From positions 1 to 64,000 of the forward strand of contig JAFWMS010000020.1 in the NCBI GenBank assembly GCA_017545535.1: a stretch of DNA of 64,000 bases, written 5' to 3'. Below are positions 51,407 to 60,324 of this stretch, piece by piece. Position 1 is the stretch's first letter. Every line of letters begins with the position of its first letter. The notes under the pieces are model-generated. The model was given only the letters and a program-made list of their open reading frames with translations, had not been told where the DNA came from and ran no database searches. The DNA is from Clostridia bacterium (GTDB lineage: Bacteria > Bacillota > Clostridia > Christensenellales > CAG-138). The translations under genes and the position numbers were made by a program.

Positions 51407-52142
51407 GACCACCCTCTGTTACGTGATTCTCTGCGTTGGCACGGCGGCGGCGGCCTTTCTGTGCGTGCTGGTGAGCAGCCTTTTGTTGAAAGCGGAGGAG
51501 CGGCGGCTCTACGATCGGCCGGCCTACGAGCCCTTCACCCTGGAAAGCGGCACCGCCGTGGGCGCGCCCCTCTCCCTTTCCACCCGGATCGACCTGTTCA
51601 ACGCGGGGCAGACCGAGGGGCCCCAGCGCCAGTCCATGCCCGACGAGCTGACGGAATCGGAGGCCGACGCCATCGTCCTCTCCGCCTGGAACCGGCTGTT
51701 CACGGACATGATGGGCGCCGCCGGGCAGGACCCGGAGCTCCAGGCCGCCATCGGCAACGGGGATCCGCAGCCCCGGACCTCCGCCTCCCTGCGGGACTAT
51801 CTCACCGCCGACGGCAGCCGCTACGCTCTCTGGTGCGTCCAGGCCTGGCTGGATCTGACCACCGGGGACGCCTTCTCCCTGACTATGTATCTGGACAGCC
51901 GAACGGGCCAGCCCCTCATGGCGTCCGCCGTCCTCTATCCCCAGGACGCGCCTCTGCTGGGGCTCGGGGACATGGCCTCCCGACTGGGCCTCGGATACGA
52001 CCTGGCCAACGCCGTCACGGAGACGGACGGAGACGGGACGAAGGTGACGCTGCCCCTGGACGGCGGGTATGCCCTGGTCAAGGCCATCGAGGCCGGCGGC
52101 AGCCGCTTCACCATCCGGGCAGTCGTCTCCGACCAGAAATAA
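51381..52142 (+). CDS. membrane-anchored protein of the two-component operon
   Basis: A 253-residue protein. The start at 51381 follows GGAAAGGAGG and overlaps the kinase gene by 26 bases, so both are translationally coupled. One membrane segment at about 13-36 (YVILCVGTAAAAFLCVLVSSLLL, cited by VGTAAAAFLCVLV) leaves a 215-residue outer domain without known motif. Position resembles accessory proteins that tune histidine kinases (YycH/YycI type), but no sequence similarity to them is evident. Confidence 0.7.
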   Translation: MRKLTRKDKTTLCYVILCVGTAAAAFLCVLVSSLLLKAEERRLYDRPAYEPFTLESGTAVGAPLSLSTRIDLFNAGQTEGPQRQSMPDELTESEADAIVLSAWNRLFTDMMGAAGQDPELQAAIGNGDPQPRTSASLRDYLTADGSRYALWCVQAWLDLTTGDAFSLTMYLDSRTGQPLMASAVLYPQDAPLLGLGDMASRLGLGYDLANAVTETDGDGTKVTLPLDGGYALVKAIEAGGSRFTIRAVVSDQK

Positions 52143-52167
52143 TTATATATTATTTTGCTTTGTTTCC

Positions 52168-52196
52168 TTGACAGCAGAAGCAAAGTATAGTATAAA
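52168..52196 (+). promoter_or_regulatory. sigma-A promoter of the cysteine operon leader
   Basis: TTGACA, 17 bases, TATAAA. Transcription should start near 52203, giving a leader of about 200 bases before cysK. Confidence 0.75.
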
Positions 52197-52233
52197 CATA
52201 CTAAACCGATAGGAAAACGAACGGAGAGCTCAC

Positions 52234-52305
52234 ATGAGAAAGGCGACCTGTAACTGCATCTGTTGTTGTACCGTGCTTTACGGCCGCCTTGCTGTACCCA
52301 TGTAG
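52234..52305 (+). CDS. 23-codon Cys-rich leader peptide (attenuator)
   Basis: ATG at 52234 lies 5 bases after GGAGAG and the frame ends at TAG 52303-52305. Codons 6, 8, 10, 11 and 12 are Cys (CNCICCC), five in seven positions. The ORF is 31 bases after the predicted transcription start and ends 21 bases before a terminator hairpin in front of cysK-cysE, the two genes for cysteine synthesis. This is the layout of a classical attenuator: a ribosome waiting for Cys-tRNA would stall in the Cys run, leaving 52282-52288 free to pair with the left arm of the terminator. The peptide itself needs no function. Confidence 0.82.
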   Translation: MRKATCNCICCCTVLYGRLAVPM

Positions 52306-52326
52306 AGTTCCCGGAGCCGTGTTTGC

Positions 52327-52359
52327 CGGAGGGCCCTGATGGGGCTCTCCGTTTTTGTT
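52327..52359 (+). terminator. attenuator terminator in the cysK leader
   Basis: CGGAGGGCCC (52327-52336) pairs with GGGCTCTCCG (52342-52351) with one G-T pair, followed by TTTTTGTTT. It lies between the leader peptide stop and cysK. GGCCGCC at 52282-52288 can pair with GGAGGGCC at 52328-52335 (six pairs with a bulge) and would then block this stem; ACGGC (52280-52284) can also pair with GCCGT (52316-52320). Confidence 0.8.
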
Positions 52360-52406
52360 TGTCATCCCGCGTTCGGTTTTCATATCTTACATAGGAGGAA
52401 AAAACC

Positions 52407-53339
52407 ATGTCTCGCATCTATACTTCCGCCGATCAGCTCATCGGCAGCACGCCCCTTTTGGAGGTCAAAAACATCGAAGCCCAGGAGGGCCTCAAGGCCA
52501 CCATCCTGGTGAAACTGGAATACTTCAACCCCGCCGGGTCCGTGAAGGACCGGGTGGCCAAGGCCATGATCGACGACGCGGAGGCAAAGGGCCTCTTAAA
52601 GCCCGGCTCCGTCATCATCGAGCCCACCTCCGGCAACACGGGCATCGGCCTTGCCTCCGTGGCCGCCGCCAGGGGGTATCGGATCATCATCGTCATGCCG
52701 GAGACCATGAGCGTGGAGCGCCGCCAGCTCATGAAGGCCTACGGGGCGGAGCTGGTGCTCTCCGAGGGGTCCAAGGGCATGAAGGGGGCCATCGTCAAAG
52801 CCAACGAACTGGCGAAGGAGATCCCAGGCGCCTTCATTCCCGGCCAGTTCGTGAACCCCGCCAACCCCGCTATCCACTACGCCACTACCGGTCCGGAAAT
52901 CTGGGCGGACACCGACGGCAAAGTGGACATCTTTGTGGCGGGCGTGGGCACCGGCGGCACCGTGACCGGCGTGGGGGAGTATCTGAAGGAGCAGAACCCC
53001 GGGGTGAAGATCGTGGCCGTGGAGCCCGCCTCCTCCCCCGTCCTCTCCCAGGGCCACGCGGGGGCCCATATGATCCAGGGCATCGGCGCTGGCTTCGTGC
53101 CGGAAGTGCTGGATACCAAGATCTACGATGAGGTCATTCCCGTAACAAACGAGGACGCCTTCGCCACCGGCAAGCTCATCGGCCGCTCTGAGGGCGTGCT
53201 GGTTGGCATCTCCTCCGGGGCCGCCCTGTGGGCCGCCATCGAGCTGGCCAAGCGGCCTGAAAATGCGGGCAAGACCATCGTAGCCCTGCTTCCCGATACC
53301 GGCGATCGGTATCTGTCCACCCCTTTGTTTGGAGAATAA
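52407..53339 (+). CDS. cysK: cysteine synthase (O-acetylserine sulfhydrylase)
   Basis: A 310-residue fold-type II PLP enzyme. PLP Lys lies in [11 protein letters not shown] near residue 44, the substrate loop is [11 protein letters not shown], the phosphate loop [12 protein letters not shown], and PLP-nitrogen Ser in GISSGAAL. It joins sulfide and O-acetylserine to cysteine. It starts behind AGGAGG, directly after the attenuator, and is one base ahead of cysE. The C-terminal end is that of the CysK branch rather than cystathionine beta-synthase. Confidence 0.96.
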   Translation: MSRIYTSADQLIGSTPLLEVKNIEAQEGLKATILVKLEYFNPAGSVKDRVAKAMIDDAEAKGLLKPGSVIIEPTSGNTGIGLASVAAARGYRIIIVMPETMSVERRQLMKAYGAELVLSEGSKGMKGAIVKANELAKEIPGAFIPGQFVNPANPAIHYATTGPEIWADTDGKVDIFVAGVGTGGTVTGVGEYLKEQNPGVKIVAVEPASSPVLSQGHAGAHMIQGIGAGFVPEVLDTKIYDEVIPVTNEDAFATGKLIGRSEGVLVGISSGAALWAAIELAKRPENAGKTIVALLPDTGDRYLSTPLFGE

Positions 53340-53340
53340 T

Positions 53341-54216
<876 letters not shown>

Positions 54217-54235
54217 GGTATTTATTGAAAGCTTT

Positions 54236-54290
54236 GCACCTTTTTCTTAGATAAGAAAAAGGTGGCCAAAAAGAACTTAACTGATGAAAC
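54236..54290. repeat. two-hairpin intergenic repeat, copy 4 (left half only)
   Basis: CACCTTTTTCTTAGATAAGAAAAAGGTG, in two 10-base arms, then GCCAAAAAGAACTTAACTGATG. It matches the left halves of the copies at 56027 and 57158; the right hairpin is missing. Confidence 0.7.
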
Positions 54291-54293
54291 GAA

Positions 54294-54320
54294 GCGCACC
54301 TCGGCGACCCCGGGGTGCGT
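54294..54320 (+). terminator. terminator-like hairpin after cysE
   Basis: GCGCACC (54294-54300) pairs with GGTGCGT (54314-54320), followed by TTACTG. With the repeat hairpin just upstream it probably ends the cysteine operon. Confidence 0.55.
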
Positions 54321-54354
54321 TTACTGTGATTTACCAGGTCAGCAGGCAGGTGAT

Positions 54355-55836
54355 TTAGTTATCGTTGGGGTCAAGCAGCTTTTCCACCGCCGGCGATACT
54401 GCCATGTAATCGTTGATCTGCAGATGGCAGTGGTTACCCTGCATCATATCCGCCACAGACACCTGGGTGATGACGCCCACCGCCTCGTCCGGTTCAGCCT
54501 TCGCATAGACGCACTGGCCGTCCCCGATATATACCGCCCACAGGCCGCTGCCGGAGAATTCCAGGGTCTGGCCGGGCAGGGCGCAGCGAATTACGTCCTC
54601 CGAGGTGCCAAGGTCTAGCCACTCTACAGACCAGGGGTCCGCCGTACCCAGGGAGATATCTATGAACCCCATGGAGATCGCCCGTTCCCGTCCCTGCTCC
54701 TCGACAAATTCCTTATCATAGCTGTCGGCGCTCAGATAGAACTTCATGCCGATCTGGCTTACGGCGTAGTCCGCGCGACCGTTCAGGGCTTTCTCATCAA
54801 AGACGGGGTAGGACCGCTCCTTTGGACCGGAATTGTATTTGACCTGATTTTGTATGGCCTCCCTATCCGCCAGCTCCTCCCGCAGGACCGCGGGATCGTT
54901 GATCTGGTTGCAGCAATAGTCCCAGCCCAAGGGGTAGCAGCCGAAGATGCTGATGCAGGGCTTGGCCTCCGCCTCCAGGGGCACGGCCACCTGCACGTAG
55001 TAGCAGGGGTCCTTGTCCATGCGGATATAGGCGTCCACCAGGGCTCCATAGCCCCCGTCCCAGACGATCTGCTCCCCGTCGGTGTGGGAACCGGCGTCCC
55101 AGGTGTTGGGGTCCTTCGGCACGATTTCCCCCGTGGGGAAGCAGGTGCGGATAAGCTCCATGGCCGTGGCAAGAGCCTTGTCGGAGGTGTGGGCTCCCTC
55201 ATATCTCGCATCGTCCCATTTCCAGGTGCGGACCTTCTCGTTGAGGACTTCATTGCCGTATTGCTTCTCTCGCTGACCCCAATAGTTGTAATCGAGATGC
55301 AGCACCGTGCCGGTCACAGCGTCAGCGAAGCCGTAGATGTGATCGACGTTTTCAAATGGCGTCCCGCCGAAGCCGATGCCGTAGTAGACCAGCTCCAGAC
55401 CGTCGCCGGTGTACATGTTGACATGGATCTCGCAGGCGGGGACCGCATCGCCCCAGATCGTCACGGCGGTCTCCGCCGCGTGGAGGGCCGCCTCCGCCGG
55501 GGTGACGTAATCCCCCTGAGGGATGGGCTCGGAAAGCTCCTCCGCCCCGTCCACGGTCTTGCGGATGCCCTCGTCCACCCAGGTGAACTCGTGCTTCGCG
55601 CCCCTGGCGTCCGTCACGACGATCCTGTCCCCGTCCAGGACGCCCTTAGCGTACCCGTTGAAGGACAGAAGCGGCGCTTCCGGTTCCTTCGCTGTATCCT
55701 CCGCAGCGGCGGTTTCGGCGATGATGGGATGGCATGCCGTGGTGAAGCAGGCGAGGGCCATAATCAGCACCAGCGTCAAAGCTGTACCGTGACCCAGGAA
55801 CTGCCGAACAGCTTTCTGTATAGTGAATATCTTCAT
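54355..55836 (-). CDS. putative lipoprotein of unknown function
   Basis: A 493-residue protein with an N-terminal membrane segment and lipobox ACFTTAC, so Cys near residue 35 would carry the lipid. The mature part has a small beta domain (FNGYAKGVLDGDRIVVTD, about 57-100), then a large domain with several WD/YWG blocks and eight or more Cys (CYPLGWDYCCNQIND). No known family is evident. It stands alone on the minus strand with its own promoter. Confidence 0.75.
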   Translation of the reverse strand: MKIFTIQKAVRQFLGHGTALTLVLIMALACFTTACHPIIAETAAAEDTAKEPEAPLLSFNGYAKGVLDGDRIVVTDARGAKHEFTWVDEGIRKTVDGAEELSEPIPQGDYVTPAEAALHAAETAVTIWGDAVPACEIHVNMYTGDGLELVYYGIGFGGTPFENVDHIYGFADAVTGTVLHLDYNYWGQREKQYGNEVLNEKVRTWKWDDARYEGAHTSDKALATAMELIRTCFPTGEIVPKDPNTWDAGSHTDGEQIVWDGGYGALVDAYIRMDKDPCYYVQVAVPLEAEAKPCISIFGCYPLGWDYCCNQINDPAVLREELADREAIQNQVKYNSGPKERSYPVFDEKALNGRADYAVSQIGMKFYLSADSYDKEFVEEQGRERAISMGFIDISLGTADPWSVEWLDLGTSEDVIRCALPGQTLEFSGSGLWAVYIGDGQCVYAKAEPDEAVGVITQVSVADMMQGNHCHLQINDYMAVSPAVEKLLDPNDN

Positions 55837-55916
55837 GATCCTATTCTCCTTTTATCTTGTGTCCATGTTCTGCACCTCGAGGTTTCCTTTTGCTGTATTT
55901 GATCGATCTCGCCCTT

Positions 55917-55945
55917 ATTATCATGAAGATATGGCGGTCCGTCAA
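55917..55945 (-). promoter_or_regulatory. promoter of the lipoprotein gene
   Basis: On the minus strand TTGACG, 17 bases, GATAAT, 81 bases before the start. Between it and the start I see no other feature. Confidence 0.5.
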
Positions 55946-56026
55946 CGAGGGGCCGCCGGATATTACAACTATTTTGCAGTTTTGACGAATATGGCCCCTG
56001 ATGAAGAGGATTATATTGAAAGCCTG

Positions 56027-56172
56027 ATCCTTTTTCTTGGTAAGAAAAAGGACCAAAAAGAACTCTATTTGGGGAGTATTGCTTGCGTGATACTTCCCGT
56101 TATGTTAGATAAGCTTCTCTTTTTTGCGCCGCTTTTTTCTCTTCACCGAAGAGAAAAAAGCGGCAAAAGAAA
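56027..56172. repeat. two-hairpin intergenic repeat, copy 2
   Basis: Left hairpin CCTTTTTCTT/AAGAAAAAGG, then CCAAAAAGAACTCTATTTGG, spacer, GCTTCTCTTTTTTGCGCCGC, and a right hairpin TTTTTTCTCTTC/GAAGAGAAAAAA. It lies directly upstream of the ribU promoter. The unlikely 118-codon frame at 55823-56179 crosses it. Confidence 0.75.
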
Positions 56173-56175
56173 AAA

Positions 56176-56205
56176 TTGACACCTCTATCCATCCTGTGCT
56201 ATACT
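56176..56205 (+). promoter_or_regulatory. sigma-A promoter of the FMN riboswitch-ribU transcript
   Basis: TTGACA, 18 bases, TATACT, about 20 bases before the riboswitch. Confidence 0.75.
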
Positions 56206-56224
56206 GCCTCACGAAGCGAATAGA

Positions 56225-56340
56225 CAGTCTTTGGGGCAGGGTGCAATTCCTGACCGATGGTGAAAGTCCATGAACCTCCTTTGGAGGCCGACCCGGTGCG
56301 ATTCCGGGACCGACGGTACAGTCCGGATGGGAAAAGACGT
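56225..56340 (+). ncRNA. FMN riboswitch (RFN element)
   Basis: The conserved core is clear: TTTGGGGCAGGGTGCAATTC, ACCGATGGTGAAAGTCC, CCGGTGCGATTCCGGGACCG, ACGGTACAGTCCGGATGGGA. It binds FMN and, in this position, controls ribU through the terminator at 56377-56408. Spacing between promoter, aptamer, terminator and gene is typical of transcriptional control. Confidence 0.93.
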
Positions 56341-56376
56341 TCGCGCTGTGATTTTAGATCATGACGCTCCACGGAT

Positions 56377-56408
56377 TCCTGAGGCTGCACGGCTTCAGGA
56401 GTTTTTTT
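56377..56408 (+). terminator. terminator of the FMN riboswitch
   Basis: TCCTGAGGC (56377-56385) pairs with GCTTCAGGA (56392-56400) with one G-T pair, followed by seven T at 56402-56408. FMN binding should favour it and switch ribU off. Confidence 0.85.
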
Positions 56409-56422
56409 GTCGGGAGGTCCCC

Positions 56423-57151
56423 ATGGAAAATCTATCGTTCATTTTGGTCTGTCTCGCCATCTTCGCGGGGCTGTTCCTGCTGGCCCTGGGCTTTGAAAAG
56501 CTGCTGGTGAAGAATCGGAAGAAGTTGTCCGACACCCACTATATCACCTACACGGCCCTGCTCTCCGCCATCGCCGGGGTGCTGATGCTGGTGGAGATCC
56601 CCCTTTTCTTCGCGCCTGGGTTCTATAAACTGGATCTGTCGGAGCTGCCGGTGCTGATCTGCACCTTTTATCTCGGTCCTGTGGCGGGCGTGGTGAGCGA
56701 GCTGTTGAAGGTGATATTGAAGCTGATCCTGAAGGGCACCAGCACCGCCTTCGTGGGAGACTTCGCCAACTTCGCCGTGGGCTGTTCCTTCGTGCTCCCG
56801 GCCAGCGTCCTCTACCACAGCCGCCCCAGCCGGAAGCGGGCCATTTGGGGCCTCGTTCTGGGCACGCTGGTCATGACCGTCTTCGGCAGCGCCTTCAACG
56901 CCCTGTACCTGCTGCCCAAGTTCAGCGTCCTGTTCGGGATGCCTCTGGATGCCATCGTCGCCATGGGCACCAAGGTGAACAAGGCCATCACCAGCGTCCC
57001 CACCTTGGTCCTCTTCGCCGTGGTACCCTTCAACCTTTTGAAAGGCGTGGTGGTATCGCTTCTCACCATGCTCCTCTATAAACGCATCTCCCCCCTCCTC
57101 CACCTGGGCGACGATCGGAAGAAGGAACGACATAAGCAGGAAGGGATTTGA
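56423..57151 (+). CDS. ribU: riboflavin transporter RibU (ECF S-component)
   Basis: A 242-residue membrane protein with six to seven helices. The start at 56423 follows GGGAGGT. ELPVLICTFYLGPVAGVVSE and KVILKLILKGTSTAFVGD are the riboflavin-type S-component blocks. It binds riboflavin and works with the shared ECF transporter module (EcfA, EcfA', EcfT), not encoded here. The FMN riboswitch in front supports the assignment. An extra hydrophobic N-terminal helix precedes the core. Confidence 0.93.
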   Translation: MENLSFILVCLAIFAGLFLLALGFEKLLVKNRKKLSDTHYITYTALLSAIAGVLMLVEIPLFFAPGFYKLDLSELPVLICTFYLGPVAGVVSELLKVILKLILKGTSTAFVGDFANFAVGCSFVLPASVLYHSRPSRKRAIWGLVLGTLVMTVFGSAFNALYLLPKFSVLFGMPLDAIVAMGTKVNKAITSVPTLVLFAVVPFNLLKGVVVSLLTMLLYKRISPLLHLGDDRKKERHKQEGI

Positions 57152-57157
57152 TCTTCG

Positions 57158-57297
57158 CGCCTTTTTCTCGAAAGAAAAGGCGCCCAAAAGAACTTCACTG
57201 ATGGGCAACGCTCGGTCGATATTCCCTTATCCCCCTTAAGCTTCTCTTTTTTCGGTTCCTTTTTTCCTCTTCACCGAAGAGAAAAAAGGAACAAAAA
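57158..57297. repeat. two-hairpin intergenic repeat, copy 3
   Basis: Left hairpin GCGCCTTTTTCT/AGAAAAGGCGC, then CCAAAAGAACTTCACTGATG, spacer, AAGCTTCTCTTTTTTCGG, and a right hairpin TTTTTTCCTCTTC/GAAGAGAAAAAA. It follows the ribU stop by 6 bases, so the left hairpin may be its terminator. Confidence 0.75.
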
Positions 57298-57319
57298 AAG
57301 GAACGGTTGCCCGTTCCTT
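57298..57319. terminator. bidirectional terminator between ribU and the YegP gene
   Basis: AAGGAACGG (57298-57306) and CCGTTCCTT (57311-57319) with a TTGC loop; A-rich on the left and TTTT on the right. Confidence 0.8.
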
Positions 57320-57337
57320 TTCGCTTGTACCCTCGGA

Positions 57338-57703
57338 TTACTCCTCTACCACCGGGGACTCGGCGGCATTCTTGCGGATGCTCTCGATGCCCTTGAGGCA
57401 GCCGGCCTTGGCCTTGTAGCTCTCGCCGGTGAGAATGATCTCGCCGTTGGCGGCCTTGAGACGGAAGCGGAACTCGCCCGCCTTGTCCTTGTAGACCTCA
57501 AACTTTGGGTTCTTGCAGCTGGCGCCCTCCACCGTCTGGTCCTCCAGCCCGGCGGCCACGGCGTTCTTGCGGATGCTTTCGATGCCGTTCTTGCAGGCGG
57601 ATTCGGAGGAATAGGTCTCGCTGATGCCGATGATCTCCCCGTTGCCGGCCTTGAGCACGAAGCGGGAGCCCTTTTCATTGGTCTTCATCACAAATTTACC
57701 CAT
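57338..57703 (-). CDS. YegP-family protein, two DUF1508 repeats
   Basis: A 121-residue protein made of two repeats: GSRFVLKAGNGEIIGISETY ... GIESIRKNA and EFRFRLKAANGEIILTGESY ... GIESIRKNA. This YegP fold is a small domain-swapped beta protein of unknown function, sometimes linked to antimicrobial or stress responses. A strong promoter stands right upstream. Confidence 0.92.
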   Translation of the reverse strand: MGKFVMKTNEKGSRFVLKAGNGEIIGISETYSSESACKNGIESIRKNAVAAGLEDQTVEGASCKNPKFEVYKDKAGEFRFRLKAANGEIILTGESYKAKAGCLKGIESIRKNAAESPVVEE

Positions 57704-57734
57704 AGATCATTTGCCTCCTTTGTATTCTACCGTC

Positions 57735-57763
57735 AGTATAACGCATTTATATATAAAATGCAA
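57735..57763 (-). promoter_or_regulatory. sigma-A promoter of the YegP gene
   Basis: On the minus strand TTGCAT, 17 bases, TATACT, ending 32 bases before the start. Confidence 0.7.
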
Positions 57764-57832
57764 CGGGTGAAAAGCGACATTTTTCGGAATAAGTCATCGC
57801 CCGAGTGGGTGTCCTGCCCAGTCGAGCTGCCC

Positions 57833-57861
57833 TTGCAACCACGGATCAAATAGTATATACT
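57833..57861 (+). promoter_or_regulatory. sigma-A promoter of the nitroreductase
   Basis: TTGCAA, 17 bases, TATACT, ending 31 bases before the start. Confidence 0.7.
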
Positions 57862-57891
57862 GGATGCACCACATGTAAAGGAGCAAAAACC

Positions 57892-58419
57892 ATGGAATTC
57901 AGCGACCTTGCCCTGCAGAGAAGAAGCGTCCGCGCCTATGAAGATAAGCCCGTGGACCCGGCCCTCATCGAACAGATCCTCCAGGCAGCCCAGCTGGCCC
58001 CCACCTGGAAGAACTCCCAGACGGGCCGCTACTACGTGGCCGCCACCCCGGAAGCCCAGGCGAAGATCCGCGCCTGCCTCCCCTCCTTCAACCAGCGCAG
58101 CAGCGACCACGCCGCCCTCATCGTCACCGCCTACGTGAAGGACGTTTCCGGCTTCACCGCCGGCCAGCCCGACAACGAGCTGGGCAACCAGTGGGGCGCC
58201 TATGACCTGGGGCTCCAGAACGCCTACCTCGTTTTGAAGGCCCGGGAGCTGGGGCTGGACACCCTGATCATGGGCATTCGGGACGAGGCCGCCCTTCGGG
58301 CCGCCGCGGGCATCCCGGACACGGAGGCGGTCTTCTCCGTTATCGCCCTGGGCTACCGGGCCCAGGAGCCCTCCCTCCGTCCCCGCAAGGCCCTAAGCGA
58401 CGTGACCAGGTTCCTCTGA
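57892..58419 (+). CDS. nitroreductase-family flavoprotein
   Basis: A 175-residue nitroreductase. The start at 57892 follows AAAGGAG; a longer frame upstream crosses the promoter. FMN-binding blocks are LQRRSVRAYEDKPV near the start, QLAPTWKNSQTGRY, and GLDTLIMGIRDEAAL. It is short, as in minimal oxygen-insensitive NAD(P)H nitroreductases that act as homodimers. Substrate unknown. It has its own promoter and is convergent with the ribosomal operon. Confidence 0.9.
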   Translation: MEFSDLALQRRSVRAYEDKPVDPALIEQILQAAQLAPTWKNSQTGRYYVAATPEAQAKIRACLPSFNQRSSDHAALIVTAYVKDVSGFTAGQPDNELGNQWGAYDLGLQNAYLVLKARELGLDTLIMGIRDEAALRAAAGIPDTEAVFSVIALGYRAQEPSLRPRKALSDVTRFL

Positions 58420-58451
58420 GCTCTCTCCGGGCCATCTGCATACAACAATAA

Positions 58452-58473
58452 AGCGCGGGATCGCTCCCGCGCT
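58452..58473. terminator. terminator between nitroreductase and rplA
   Basis: AGCGCGGGA (58452-58460) and TCCCGCGCT (58465-58473) with a TCGC loop. It ends the rpmG-rplA operon on the minus strand and probably the nitroreductase too. Confidence 0.75.
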
Positions 58474-58492
58474 GCTTTGCTTTTGGTTTGAA

Positions 58493-59182
58493 TTAGAACT
58501 TTTGGGCGTTGACCTTGACGCCGGGGCCCATGGTGGTGGAAGCCACCAGGCTGCGGATGTAGGTGCCCTTGGCGGCGGCGGGCTTGGCCTTGATGATCGC
58601 CTCCATGAGGGTGGTCAGATTCTCGGTCAGCTTCTCGGGGCCGAAGGAAACCTTGCCGATGGGGCAGTGGCAGATGTTGGTCTTGTCCACACGATACTCC
58701 ACCTTACCGGCTTTGATGTCCTTGATGGCCTTGGCCACATCCATGGTGACGGTACCGGACTTGGGGTTGGGCATCAAGCCCTTGGGGCCCAGGACACGGC
58801 CGATGCGGCCGACCACACCCATCATGTCGGGGGTAGCCACGCACACGTCGAACTCGAACCAGTTCTCCTTCTGGATCTTGGCCACGGTGGCCTCGTCGCC
58901 GATGTAGTCCGCGCCGGCTTCCTCGGCCTCATGGGCCTTGTCGCCCTTGGCGAAAACCAACACGCGGACGGTCTTGCCGGTGCCGTGGGGCAGGACCACC
59001 GCACCGCGGACCTGCTGGTCAGCGTGACGGGAGTCGACGCCCAAACGGACGGAGACTTCCACGGTCTCATCGAACTTGGCCTTGGCGGTCTTGCAGACCA
59101 GCTCCATGCTCTCCATGGGATCGTACTGCTTGAGACGATCGATGAGGGCAGCGCTTTCAACGTACTTCTTTCCGTGCTTCAT
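58493..59182 (-). CDS. rplA: 50S ribosomal protein L1
   Basis: A 229-residue L1: [14 protein letters not shown] at the start, [20 protein letters not shown], the hinge and RNA-binding block [17 protein letters not shown], and [14 protein letters not shown]. It forms the L1 stalk at the E site. It is 15 bases after rplK. The operon ends here, while rplJ-rplL usually follow in Bacillota. Confidence 0.97.
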   Translation of the reverse strand: MKHGKKYVESAALIDRLKQYDPMESMELVCKTAKAKFDETVEVSVRLGVDSRHADQQVRGAVVLPHGTGKTVRVLVFAKGDKAHEAEEAGADYIGDEATVAKIQKENWFEFDVCVATPDMMGVVGRIGRVLGPKGLMPNPKSGTVTMDVAKAIKDIKAGKVEYRVDKTNICHCPIGKVSFGPEKLTENLTTLMEAIIKAKPAAAKGTYIRSLVASTTMGPGVKVNAQKF

Positions 59183-59197
59183 ATCCTTGCCCTCCTC

Positions 59198-59623
59198 TTA
59201 GTCCACGATGGTGACGCCCATGGAACGGGCGGTGCCCTCGACCATGCTCATAGCGGCTTCCAGGGAAGCGGCGTTCAGGTCGGGCATCTTCATCTCGGCG
59301 ATCTCCTTGACCTGAGCCTTGGTCATGCTGGCGACCTTCTGCTTGTTGGGGACGCCGGAGGCATGCTCCAGATTGCAAGCCTTCTTGATGAGGACCGCGG
59401 CGGGAGGGGTCTTGGTGATGAAGGTGAAGGAACGGTCCGCATACACCGTGATGACCACGGGGATGACCAGACCGACCTGGTTCTTCGTACGCTCGTTGAA
59501 TTCCTTGCAGAAGCCCATGATGTTCACACCCTGGGAACCGAGGGCGGGGCCGACCGGGGGGGCCGGAGTGGCCTTGCCGGCATTGATCTGCAGTTTGACA
59601 TAACCGGTGATCTTCTTTGCCAT
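59198..59623 (-). CDS. rplK: 50S ribosomal protein L11
   Basis: A 141-residue L11: [20 protein letters not shown] at the start, then [13 protein letters not shown] and [12 protein letters not shown]. It forms the GTPase-associated centre with 23S rRNA. A stable hairpin stands in the 109-base gap upstream, between it and nusG. Confidence 0.97.
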   Translation of the reverse strand: MAKKITGYVKLQINAGKATPAPPVGPALGSQGVNIMGFCKEFNERTKNQVGLVIPVVITVYADRSFTFITKTPPAAVLIKKACNLEHASGVPNKQKVASMTKAQVKEIAEMKMPDLNAASLEAAMSMVEGTARSMGVTIVD

Positions 59624-59686
59624 TGCTGTTTCTCCTATCTAAAGATTTTAGTTAGTCGGTGGTGCGGGGTGCCTCCCCTCCCACCT

Positions 59687-59707
59687 TAGGCGGGTACTGC
59701 CCGCCTA
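59687..59707. promoter_or_regulatory. hairpin in the nusG-rplK gap
   Basis: TAGGCGGG (59687-59694) and CCCGCCTA (59700-59707) with a TACTG loop, followed on the minus strand by GGTGGGAGGGGAGG. No T-run, so not a terminator. It stands where L1 controls the L11-L1 mRNA in E. coli, so a control or processing site is possible. Confidence 0.4.
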
Positions 59708-59732
59708 TCCAAAAGAGCAAATGCCCGTTGGA

Positions 59733-60320
59733 TCAAAGTTTTTGGACCTGGATGAAATCCAGCTCCACAGGGGTGTCCCGGCCGAACATAGACACGGTGA
59801 GCTTGACCTTCTGACGCTCGGGGTCCAGCTTCTCCACCCGGCCGATGAAGTTTTCCAGGGGGCCGGAGACCACGCGCACGTTCTCCCCCACCTCGATGTT
59901 GAGGATGATGGGGATGCGCTCCACGCCCATGGCCGTGACCTCTTCGTCGGAAAGGGGCACGGGCTTGCTGCCGGGGCCCACGAAGCCGGTGACGCCGCGG
60001 GTGTTGCGGATGACGTACCAGGCCCGGGGGTTCATGACCAGCTCCCGGCTGATGCCGCCGCCCCGCTCCGCCGGGCGCTCCTTCTCCACCACGTCCACCA
60101 GCATCTTCACCATGACGTAGCCGGGGAAGACCTTGCGGGTCGTGGTCTTGCGCTTGCCGGTGGGCAGGATCTCGATGGTCTCCTCCGTGGGATACTTGAC
60201 CTCCAGGATGATATCCGCCAGGCCAGCGTTCTCCACAGACTTTTCCAGGTCCTCTTTCACCTTATTCTCGTATCCGGAATAGGTGTGGACCACATACCAT
60301 TTGGCTTCCTGCTGGCTCAT
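59733..60320 (-). CDS. nusG: transcription factor NusG
   Basis: A 195-residue NusG. The NGN domain reads KWYVVHTYSGYENKVKEDLE and later PGYVMVKM and NTRGVTGFVG; the KOW domain has GENVRVVSGPLENFIGRVEK. It contacts RNA polymerase and ribosome. It follows secE by 4 bases, the usual order. Confidence 0.97.
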   Translation of the reverse strand: MSQQEAKWYVVHTYSGYENKVKEDLEKSVENAGLADIILEVKYPTEETIEILPTGKRKTTTRKVFPGYVMVKMLVDVVEKERPAERGGGISRELVMNPRAWYVIRNTRGVTGFVGPGSKPVPLSDEEVTAMGVERIPIILNIEVGENVRVVSGPLENFIGRVEKLDPERQKVKLTVSMFGRDTPVELDFIQVQKL

Positions 60321-60324
60321 GAGC

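Noticed and set aside
52143..52406. A T-box or SAM riboswitch in the cysK leader
   Set aside because: No T-box sequence or SAM core motif is seen; the Cys-rich ORF with a terminator explains the leader.
55823..56179. A 118-codon plus-strand frame upstream of the riboswitch
   Set aside because: It crosses the lipoprotein start region and repeat copy 2 and ends in Lys/Arg from the repeat; no ribosome site or family.
56270..56422. A 51-codon extension of ribU through the riboswitch
   Set aside because: The added residues are encoded by the FMN aptamer and its terminator; ATG 56423 has a proper ribosome site.
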